Source: Hydractinia symbiolongicarpus
Taxonomy: Eukaryota; Cnidaria; Hydrozoa; Anthoathecata; Hydractiniidae
Length of the DNA: 60,000 nt
Assembly: GCF_029227915.1 (NCBI RefSeq)
Contig: NC_079876.1
Location: forward strand, 13,828,001 to 13,888,000
Direction: 5' to 3'
Positions 1 through 12,200 of the stretch are shown here, piece after piece (the stretch's first letter is position 1; each line of letters starts with the position of its first letter). The notes under the pieces were generated by a model. That model saw only the letters and a program-made list of their open reading frames with translations. It was not told the origin of the DNA and searched no databases. The position numbers and the translations under genes were made by a program.

Positions 1-227
1 GTTTAGTGGATTTTTCACTTAAGAAAAACAGACAAAACAAATAGGCATTATTGATTGGCTTAAAAGCAAATAGGCTTTGCTCATTTTAAAACATTTTTGC
101 TAATGTATCAACTACAATTTTATGATGACAAGTTCTAGTAGTTAAAAATTCTTGACATTTGATAATAATCTGTTTAATTTGAGTGCTCTAAAAAATATTG
201 AATGTATACACTTCTAAGACTACTGAC

Positions 228-3200
228 CTGCTCAAGTTTCATGATACATTCTTGAGAATCCACCACCTTAAGAACAAATAGAAAACAAAATATAAAGCCA
301 TCGAAATTTTGCATTCAAAATAACCAAAAGTACTTTTCATAAATTATATCAAACCATGTCAATAATAACAATCTGCGTATAAGAGAAATCACAAGTGACA
401 ATATATCACACCTGTTGTTGTGATCGCTTATCTGCATCGCTAGAGGATGTTACCAGTGAACGATAATTTCGAACTGCTAGAGCGTATGGAACCGATTGTG
501 GAGGCGGCTAAACAAAGTTACTCAGCAATGAGATATATATGTTGCAGAAAACATGATCAAGTATGATCAAGTATCAGTTTCTTCTGGAAATGGGAATAAA
601 AAAGGTTAAAAGGTTTCTAAAGGTTTTGTAAATTAGTTTTTGTAGACAACTTACTGACTTACTGACTTGCAAGGTTTGGCAAAACTCAAATATCTCAAAT
701 GTATCTTATAAACCACTTTTAATTTGCAGAATGGGAAAGTTGGAAACAAAACGAGTACAGTTATCCTGGAAATCTACCCGGCATACAAACAGGATTCAAA
801 AAATGAAAACAGACAAACCTGCTGCACATCTTGAATGTAAGAAGATGCTTGGTTAAAGAATGATTTTAAATTTATCGGTAAGTTCTAGAAAAAACATAAT
901 TTTTAAGAAATTAAACACAGTACGCACAGGAAAAAGTGACATTCCAAGAAATAATTTAATATAAAGGGACAACAAAGTAACAATATTTATTTACTAAATT
1001 ACCTGGCTAAAATCAGAGGAAAGACCTTTGCGTTTAAACCCTCTTGAAGCAACCATAAAAGACAAATTCTCTTTGAACAAGCTACACAGCTAGAAAGTAA
1101 TCATACACAATTGTTACACAGATGACAAAAAACTGACAGAAAGAAATAAGGCATCTCCCTTTATTACAAAAAACTTTCATATGCTGAATTTGTCTGTTCT
1201 CTATTCACTTTATCCTCAACCTAAAATAGTTACATACTAAGCCATCCAGGAAATTGTCAGCGACAAAAAAATTGCAGCCGACCCATTTGACTTTTTAACA
1301 ACTGGAATGTCTGCTGGACCTGAAAATTACTTCAATGGATGCTTTTCTGACCATTTTAAATCCAATGCTGCAACATGATGATATTTAATGTTTAAAGAGG
1401 ACCAATTGGAAAAAACAGAAAGAATAAATATGGTAATACTAGTCTATAAAGAACGTGGAGAAATCCACTTAGGCAAAAGGTCAAAAAAAGAGAGTTTGTT
1501 TAAATGTTTTGCTGACGTCAGCAGTGCGGTGCAGATAAAAAAATTTGCGAAATTTGTTTATTCTTTGTCTCTGTGTAGAGGTGGAAATGCTGGTTAAAAT
1601 AATGTACAGGATAATATGTTCTCGACGAACGCCTAAGAAGATATCAGGGTTTAAAAATTTTGCTGGAGTCAGCAAAGACCCGTCAAAACCTTAAAAAATT
1701 TTTTTATAAATTTGTATACCTGTTCCCTTCATCGTATAGATCTTGAAACGCTGATCAAGAAAATGTATAGGATCATGTGACTTTGACAAATGGTTGCAGA
1801 GATATTAGGGTTTAAAGGTTTTTCGAAATGAATTTGGGGACCTAGGTTGGGAAAAATTACCCAAATTGGTCCTAGGTGATCCCTAGTTACCCACGCGGTG
1901 AAAAAGCATTGACGTCACCACCTCGTTTCCAAGTTATTTGGCCTCAAAGTTTTAAGTGCAGTGTAATGGCTTCATTAATTTAATATAGGATATTGACGTT
2001 AAAGTAGTGTTATTGACGTCGCGCCGTAACGTCATAAAATTTAACATTTAAGACATAATTTTTTCGACGACTTCAAAGAAAATTTTGGCGACATCAAAGG
2101 AAAATGAGCATATCTACTATGACCATCACATACACATCGTATTATTGTATAAGATAAGTTGAGAATGATGTTGAGTATATCACTAAAAAGCCCATGCTAA
2201 CTCACTTTTACCTTTAGTTAACCATACTACACAATCTAACCATATTTTATTGGATAATTTAGAACACAACATTCTATGTATATATATTTTGTAACTTCTT
2301 GCAATCATTTTATTTTCTACAAAGAAGACACAGAATTGATGACAACTATTTTAGCTAAAACTTATCGTAGGAGGAAATCAAATGCCATGATTTTTTGGTT
2401 TACAACATAAGATATGTGATAGTTACCTCAACACTTCACAAGTCCAACAAGTAATTGCAATAACAAAAACACAGACTTTAAACATCAACCATTATGTTTT
2501 TGTTAATAAATGTAACTCATAAAACTAATCTATATTATAATACCCGTATACGTCTGTCCGTCCGACTGTCTGTCACGCAAAATGGTAGCTTAGTTGCGCA
2601 GGTGGCGAGACACACGCAATGCGGTATAAAAAGGACGGGCGAAGCAGTGGATCTTTCCAAGGTCTAACGACTAGCAGCATAATAATTAGTTATCAATGGA
2701 CCTAATAACAAGTCTATAAGAACATAAGGATATAAAAGAAAGTTGCTATGGTAGAGAAACAGTATCATCACTGTAGTACACAGTGAAAACTTAATACTTA
2801 CTCCTCCTTCTTTCCTGAAATTCCTGCAGTATAAATAAGGGCTCTCAATAACATTTTTAGAAAAAAGTTGGATCAAAAAACGGGGAATGTTCGCACAGAT
2901 AAAATCTTAACAATTCCTGACTTTTTCGAGTATGATTTTAACCATAAAGTTTCATTTGTTCATGTGCACAATATTCTTTCTTTAATGATTGTGCAGTTTT
3001 AGAAAAACATGGCATTCATGTGTGTAAAACTATTAACTTCAATATTAACTTCTTATTTTCCTGAACTTTCAGAAATATTTCTGACATTTGCTGACTAAAA
3101 TTTCTGACATTTGCCTCATTTTTCCAGCTATTTTAAAATTTCGCATATTGGAACCTTAAATTACCCAAAAAAATGTAAATTCTACCTTTCCACTTGAAGT

Positions 3201-6200
3201 TTCAAGAGAATTCAAAGTGGATAATAAGCATTCATCTGTAATCTTTAATCTCTAAAATCAAAACAAACAAAAAATTAAAAAATTAATTAAACATGAATAA
3301 ATAGAAAGTTCACAGTAAGTTTAAAAAAGCAGCGGAAAAAAATATGAACATAAATATTCCTGCACCTGACAGGCTCCAAAGGTGCTACTTTTGCACACAC
3401 GTAGGCCAGGCAAACAGCGTTTAAAACTTGCTAGTTGCATTCTTTAACATGCCTGCATTATTTAGGCACTTAGAAGTGTTAAAGTGGCATCATAACATTG
3501 TGACTGCTGTTTTGACCTGCCAACTTGATTATTTTACGATAATGAAAAAATGATAATATTTTAAGAATCTTTACCACTAAAAAGAGGCTTTTTACAGGCT
3601 TTTAAAAAAATAAATACAATGTCTCGCGATAAAATTGTTTACCCAGGATATCCTATAAAGTTCTGTTAGTTCTCCTGTCAACAAGGGCCCCAAAGAGTAG
3701 TCCTGGAATTTTAAAGCTTTATTTCATCTAATGTAAGCACATTAATAGCGTAAACAAAACCTCAGTCTCAATAGCTTGTTAAGTGCTACATAAAAGGATC
3801 AACTCATAATTTACTCTCTGACATAACTGTGCCAAGGACTGGGCGCCTGACCTTTCCACCTCCCACTTTACCACAATGCTACCAGTTAGTAAACTTTTAG
3901 CAATGAAAGATCAAATAAAGTACCTCAGTATATGTGGGTAAACCATGCTCTTCCTCCGATTTATTAACATAATGATTACATATGGCTAAAAAAAAAAGTG
4001 TTTTTATTACGAAATCTTTTATAAAACCATCTATGTGAGAGCGTCTACTATGATTATCTACATGGGTACCTTTAAAACAGCTATTCATTGCATTAAATGT
4101 TGTGTTAAGGTTGCTTACACAAGTGGATACTGATGATGTCGGTAATTCTAAAAACAAAACAAAAAAATACAGGACGTGATTAAGACAATCAGGTTCTTTG
4201 AATTAAATAAATTGCAAGTTGCAACAATGTTAGATAAGCATGTTTTCTGCCTTTCGCTTTTTTCATCAATTTTTAACAATCAAAGTCTCGTTGGCTGTTT
4301 AAGTTTTTCATCAAGTAACCATACATCGTTGCTACATTTGGCATTTACAAAGCAAATATTAAAGCAGCCTTTAAAATTCTAAAGAAGTGCATTTAAAAAT
4401 TTTTTGCCAGACTTTTAGACTTACATTATGACTTGCAGTAACCAAATATTTTTTAAAAAACTGACCAGTAACCTGAAGAAACAAAAGACAACCTGTTGAT
4501 GCAAGCAGGGAAACATATGAAGCCAGTTTCTTAAACAACGATGTCAACTTTTTCTCCTCACACAAAAGTTTGTTGTTGCATTTTTCTAAACTTTCAGACC
4601 ATGTTGAAGAACGACATTCTTCATCAATGCTAAAAAATGAAAAAAATAATACCAGGTGAAGTTAAATAAATTCCTTTACCAAAACACCAAAAAATAGGTA
4701 TAGGCAAACCAAATTATTAAAGTGATACCTTGAAGCTGAACATGTTTAATTCTTCAAGAATAGAAAGGAAAAAACAGGTACTCTTAATCATGAAACCCAT
4801 ATTAATAAAGACGATATGTTTTAACTGACCTTTCCAATCATTCTCATTAACTATAGATATGTATAAGACAATAATGAAAGAAACGAACTCAAACCTAATA
4901 ATTCGATACGGCAACAATTTTTCCAAATACTTCACGTAGGCTTGAAATGCAGATGATACATCTTGAAAATTTGACAAGGTTTCCTAAGGTTTTTAAATGT
5001 TACAAAATATACCTATATAATATCTACCACACCTGTATATTTTACAGCCTATAAACAACAATTTCATAGCCATAAAGTATCAAATTTCAAACATGAAATA
5101 TAATAATAATAACAATAATAATAAGTAGCGCAAAATCAGTTTTTTCTAATATTCATAATGTCTGAATAGCCTATAAATCAAGGCTAATGAAATGTAAATA
5201 TTTTCAGTGCATCTTATTCACAGAAAAAACCAGCGAATTAACCTACTTGACAAAATTTTTTTTAAAAAGCAACTCAATTAATAAACAGTTCATTAAAAAT
5301 TTAATAAATTATACACAACAACTTGATGATTGCCACTTGTTACAAAGACTCTGACACCCTAAGAATGAATGTGTATCATAAACCATAAGTTTCTGTTGAA
5401 AAGCTCCCATTTTTACCAAATTATTTGCTTCCTCTAAGGTTCATTTAACTTTGCGCAGTTTTTTTGCCTGAATTACAAGACCAACCTCAATAAGGTCTAA
5501 CCTTACCCTGATAAAAACAGTTCCTTTAAATCTTCTAACAAATATCTAGACAGAACATGTACATTGACCTTTACATGCTTCGAGCATGCTTTAAACCCCT
5601 TCTGGATAAGCACATGGCTTAGGCATGATCGTTACTTTAAAGGCATTCAACTTTTTTATCTCTTTACATTATTTTAATTAAAAATAACAGCAACCGTCCT
5701 AATTTATATTTTATCGTTTATTAATCTTTTTAAAATTACAAAAAAAACTTGGTAAACACAGAAAGGGTTAACATCTAAAGCAATACTCTACATACGTCAT
5801 TTTTCTATTTTATGAATATAAATTAATTTATTTATTTACCTAGCATATTAATTAATTATTAATTTGCATCAGATTATGTCTTAATTGTAGCTATCATTTG
5901 CACTGCACAATATCAAACCTAGCAACAGACTTATCTAAGAATGCAGTTGTTTACCATGGATATAAAAACTTCATCTTGTGATTGTTCTTGTAACAATTTT
6001 AAACAGTGTTGAACTTTGCGTGAGTGGGATGCGTTCGTCAACAGATGAGTGCAGAACTGAAAAAACAACACAAAACAAATGACTAATTGTTTCCTGATTT
6101 TCATTGTAAAACTGTAACAGAGCCAGCATTTGAAAATGTTTCCTTGTTAAAAAAACCAAAAGCATGTACAAAATCTGCTGGAATAAATTAGTCTGACAAT

Positions 6201-9200
6201 TAGAATATGTGACGTGCCCACAAAGATATGTAAAATTATAAATATGTGTTCTTAAAAATGCCACTTTGCAATTACAAATTTATTATTGATTAATAATAAT
6301 TAATTCAAATAAACATGTGCATGGGTTACAGATAATTAGAAAGTAGCCATGGTTACTAATTACAATTGTCGACAAGTATTTACCTTGGCATTGACAGAAC
6401 TCAGCTCTTCTTGTTTCACATCAACAGAATACACCTTCAACCTCTAATAAAATAAAATCGCAAAGCATAGGTTTATACAACGTTCAATTTTCTAGAAAAA
6501 ATATTTCTAACTGACCAAGTCAAACAAAAAGAACAAAACTTGTCCACATTGATTGGTTTTGCAGTTAACATACTAATAAGTTCTGATAATAAATAAACTT
6601 AGAATTGGTGTTTGTAACAAAAGCACAAAACGTAAACAAACAGGGAGACAAAAACAAATTGGTTAACTACGAAATAAAATAAACATTTATTTTGGGAGTA
6701 TATGTTATTATTGTGATTCAACAAATCTTTTTATTATGTCCACATTCAACCCTTTAACTCCTGGGCTATTTTGTTTTATTTTCTCAGAGTCAAAATGGCT
6801 ATTTCAGACCAAACTACTTCAAAATCCTGCACACATCACAATAGTATTTCAACCCATATTAAACCTGACTTTTTACTGCTGCACATCCTCTGCGTACTAT
6901 CGGTTGATCAACTATCGACATTATTTACAGTTTGGGGGGCCATACATGACATTCTTTACTAAGCGGTATATCTTCCTCATTGTATTTCTTAATGGGAAAT
7001 AAGTTCACTTCCATTTTCTGATAAATAACCAAGGTGCAGTTCATCATCGCTATGATCCAAAATTTCATTTATATTTGTGTACACTCTTTCACAGGATGCC
7101 ATTTTTTATTTGACAACAGCTCTGGGCACATGATAGATATCGGCACATAATTCTCAGTTGCTTCCGTATTTATAAGGCTTTTTCAAGATTTCAAAATAAC
7201 ATTAGAATTTGCCGGGAAATCAATGTCCTTTGTATAAGTCGCATATCAGGTCACAGGATTAGAGTATGACACGCTGTGGGATTAAGTTACATTCAAAACG
7301 TTTTCTTACTTGAATACAAATAAAAAGTTGAGATAAAAACCTAAGCATGCTCAAAGGAGGAACATCATTCTAACCTGTTCTAAGTAAGTGTGATAATCAG
7401 AAAGACCAGCCATAAACACAATCAAATGATTTGTAAAAACATCCAAAAACAATTGAGCTTTGTGCTAAAAAATAAAACAAAAAGATTTACTTGCAGCTCT
7501 AAAATGTAACATCATGAAGATACGCTGCATCACTGGTTGTATCTATTATGGTAACTGATCATGCAGATAAAAATATTTATCAAAACAAAATTTTTGACCT
7601 TAAATCTTGGCCAATTTAAAGCCATAATTAATATTTATAAATAATTTTTTGTTGACGTAAAAAAGCCTGACTGTTAAGTTAATAAGTCTGCAATTGCAAG
7701 TGTCAATGTGAATTAAACAGCTATCTTTGGAATAAGACTTTTCAAATGATGCTTGATTCGCTAGCTTTAAATTTATTTGTTGCTGCATAAAAAGGTACTT
7801 GACAGAGTGTACTTATTGGATGCCAGTGTAAAGAGAAAAATACATGTTTAGCAGTAAGAAATTTGGCCAATAACCAAATGTTATTTCAACCTCTTCATTT
7901 TAATTCTTTGATATTTGAAATTTATGTCATTTAATATTATTTTTAGACAGATTTAATTTGACGTATGACGAACCATTTTAAAATCTGTTGCAGTTGTGAT
8001 AAAGCTTTTTATTTTCCATCCAAGTAAGGTGTTTCGGAGACTTTATTTTAGTGTATAAATAAACATAGGCAATGCATATTGTACTTCGGAGTGGTTATCA
8101 TGAAAACATAATTGCTGCAGCATCTGGGATTGCTAATTTTGATTATTATTTTAAAAATATATGCTAATATTAAAATGACCAATTTCTGTATGACTGTTTC
8201 CACTAGCACAAAATATATGCTACGATTTTACTGCAATACAACAGCTTGGCATAATAACTTACAAACCAGATGCATGTTCTACTTCACCAATTTCTGTATG
8301 ACTGTTTCCACTAGCACAATATAACAACCGGCGATATACCTGATTAAATGCTTACAACAGTATAAAAAGTTGTACACCATGCAGAAAGTTGCTTCTTTAA
8401 AATGTGCTGCAAGTAAGAAACTTTCTCCTTTAGCACAATATTTTCAGAAAGCATAAGGGGTTTACACCCATAGATGCTGCAATAATATTTATAAAACAGA
8501 AGAAAAAAATAAAAACCCGACGCAAAAAAGTTTGATTTTGTATACCATAAGATATATAATTGCTTTTTGCATGAATTTTCTCTTAAATGTAAGGTAGATT
8601 TTTGACATTTTTACAGATGTATTTAAATATTTTTGGTAATTTATTGACATCTAAAATATTTTTTCAGCTTTCGTTTCATAACTTTTTCCTTTTGTTGTGT
8701 CATAATCTTAAAAAACCCTTGTCTGCACATTAGCTAATAAAATGAAGTATTTTGATAGCCTTAAAAGCTGCAACCTATTTGGAAAGTTACATGTTGGCAA
8801 TTTTTTAACAGGTTAAAAGCAATTTTTATTCAGTGATTTTCATATGATAAGCAAGACGATTTGTAGAAAGCAACTACCCAAAGGCAATTTATCCACTTTG
8901 AATCACCAGTATGAAAGTTTGACTGGTGACGTTGTGTATTTCTTACAGTGTAACTCTTTAAACAAATATATTCAATTTCTATGTAATCAGTGTCAAAACA
9001 ACCTCATAAAATTGAGACAAGAACCTCGCGTTGCTTTCATGTTACTCAGTCATTGACAACATTATAAGAAGAAGAATGCATGGGGAGCCTCGATTTAAAG
9101 TTATATACATTTTAAAATTATTGCTAATAGAAACCATCTGTTTAAATCCCATATGATGGTTTTCACCTGCATAATATGCAATTTTTGATGTAATGTACCA

Positions 9201-12200
9201 TTAAAGTTCAACCCAAAACAAATCACAGAGCCAATTTTTATTAAAATGTATAAGTCTTATAGTATATTTCACTGATATAAACAATTCCATACCTGATGAG
9301 CGCGATCACACACTGGAATGTTTAGTTTATTCAGTTCTTGTTTCTCTAAAAATAATAATAAAAATTACCAAAATACTTGCATGTGACATAATATACTTTA
9401 GTTAGAAAACATCCATTTTAGAAATTGCTGTTATAAGCATGAAGTGTGATTTTTTCATTTTTTTTATTTTATTTTACTTTAATTTTTTAATTTATCCAGA
9501 CATTAAGGATATGTTTGTTATCCAAAATTGCAAAAGTTGGATTCCTACTGGAGATTAAAAAATAATATGAAAAATAAATGCTGTCAGCAAACAGGGAAAA
9601 GGACTATAAAAGTTAAAAGAATAGTTTTACTTCAGCTATATGGTATATGATGTGATGTGATGAGAGGAAAAATTATTGCTTAGCCTCTGCTTTAAATTTT
9701 ATTAAAATCACATGCTTAAGGTTTGTTGATGTGTTACCCCAATACTTTTGAAGTACCAAGGTGATTATTTTAGTTTTAAACTTTTTGTTTGCGAAAAGTT
9801 AGTTAAAAAAATGTCTGTTTAGAAAACTTTAGTCTAGGTCTTTCTAACTCCACATGCAAATATTCTTATAAAATCATTTAATAGCACATGATAAAAATGT
9901 TTTAAGTAACAATTGCACATAAAAAAAACAGCTCCCCAGAAGCAAATAGTGTTGTTCTGTGAGTAGCTCCAACGTTGCTTTTTTCTAAATCACATTTGCA
10001 TTGAAAACATGAAATATTATAAAGAAATTAAACAAAAAAAAATCAGTAACTCAGTGGACAATGCTTTAAAACGTATCAGTGAAAAAAGTATGTCAATTTA
10101 ATCAATGCCTTATATAGATCTCCATGGCCAACAGCAAATGCTTACTTTGTAATATTGAGTCTGCTAATACAAATTTTTCAAGCAAGTCGCTACCTTAGTT
10201 CTAAAGGGCCTAAGTCCTGAGTGCCTTAATTCTAAAGGGGCCCATTTTCTCGATTTTGAGAAAACTGCAATTAAAGTTTTTACTTGATTCTGAAGTCATT
10301 CTTAATATGAAAGTAAAACTTTTCTGAAAGCCATGATTATGATTTTGTTTCTTGGATCAAAAGCTGTTATTGGCAAAGTGAATAAATCATGTGCTACCAA
10401 GAAAAAAAAAAAAGGACTTAGGTCTCTTACTAATTTAAATTATAAGGACTTAACTACATATGAAAACACACTATGCAGGTTTTGTTGCTTTTCTTTAACA
10501 TTGGATTATTAATACACTATATTCAATTTTTTCATCTACTAACAACCAACCATAATGCTGGGCTGTTCTAAGAATAAATGTACTTAGATCCTTTTGTTTT
10601 TATTTAAATTGAGTTTAATATGGACTTGGGCCCTTTTCCATTATGCACTTAGGCCATTTTAAAACTGAAACATTTCATCCAGATGGACTTAGGCCCATAT
10701 GTACTTTTTAAAATTAAATATGTTTTTTATCTAAAGTTTGATCAATTTTCAAGACTTTCTAACTTCAAAACACATCAAACACATCAAAAGAAAGCCAGTG
10801 ATCCATAGATTCAGAAAAATCAAAATTCTCAATTTTAATAAAAATGAAATTAGGCCCCTTTAGAATTGTTGGGGACCTGGACTTGTGCCCCTTTGGAATT
10901 GGGGAGGACCTGGACTTAGGCCCCCTTAGAACTAAGATAGCGAAGTGACAAATAAGGCACACATAGAACAACTGCATGTAGCAAAATATTCCTAAAAAAT
11001 GCTTGTTTTAATTTTGAGAAAATATAACCAGTCATACACCATAAAAAATAGGGGAAGAAACCAAAAGTTGAATTTCTAAAATGAATGTAGCGGTGTTACC
11101 TGTGTCAATAAATGGCATCTTTTCTTGAATTAATTTGTTTGTTTTGTCTATAATAAAGCAGTAATAACTTGTCCACAAAAAAAAACCCAACAAATTTTAA
11201 CATCAGGCTCAAATTGCAATTTTCTTACCAAGTTTAGATCGCAGTTCCTTATGAGCTTCTTTCAACTGTTGCGAACTGATAATGAAATAACAGAATAAAA
11301 TCAACGAAATGTAAAAAGTATGTTAGATTAAGCATGGTAGGAAAATACTAAAAGGCGTTCTACAACATTACATTATGAATTCAACTAATACAATTTGATG
11401 GTAATAAACTGACAATAAGAACTTTCAACTTTTACGCTGTTTTTATGACAGGTTTTATTGGTATAGATATATTCACAAAACAAATGGATAGTTTATGTCT
11501 TCCAGGGTTCGAATTAGAAATATAAAGTGATTTTGCAAAAATTGTCGTCTGGGGGGTCGGCAACCCACTTGACATTAATTCCTGGATAATGGTTATTTTG
11601 TTGCAGCAACTGTTATAGAAACAGGTTAAACAAATGATTGATGAAGAAATGGCATTAACAATTTTAACTTTTTTTCGTAGAATGATTCGCAAAGGCGGCA
11701 TTTTGATTTGCAAATTACGAAATGCGACCTGCTAATTGAACCTTAACTTTAAGAATGTCCCAAGATTTTCAGTTTTAAAAAGTTCAAAAAGAGGTAAAAT
11801 TTACAAAAATAAACATACTATTTTTCAGCCATTATGTTTGCAAATTTTAGATCTTCCTCTTGTTTATGTAACTTAGCTTCCAGCAAATGCTGCTCTTCTT
11901 TCATTCTGTCGATCACTGCATTGTTTTTAGAAGTGGAATCATCAATCGCCTTTTCATAACCATCTTTATCATGTTCCAAAATTTCCAGGCGAGCTTCAAG
12001 ATGGCGCACAACTAACTCATTCTGCTGATTTGCTTCTTGTAACTGTTTATGTAAACTTTCATTTTCAGCAATTTTCATTTGAAGTTCTTGTTCATGGATA
12101 AAACTTATACTTGTCTGTGAATTGGATTGCTGTCAAGAGTAAACAAGTATAAACAACAATGTTATTAATAAACAACAATAAGAATAATAAACAAGTCAAA

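Noticed and set aside
2664-2876. Possible additional PPP1R21 exon on the minus strand
   Set aside because: The reading frame does not match the expected protein segment, and the flanking exons (3430-3366 and 1081-1003) already join in phase and in alignment.
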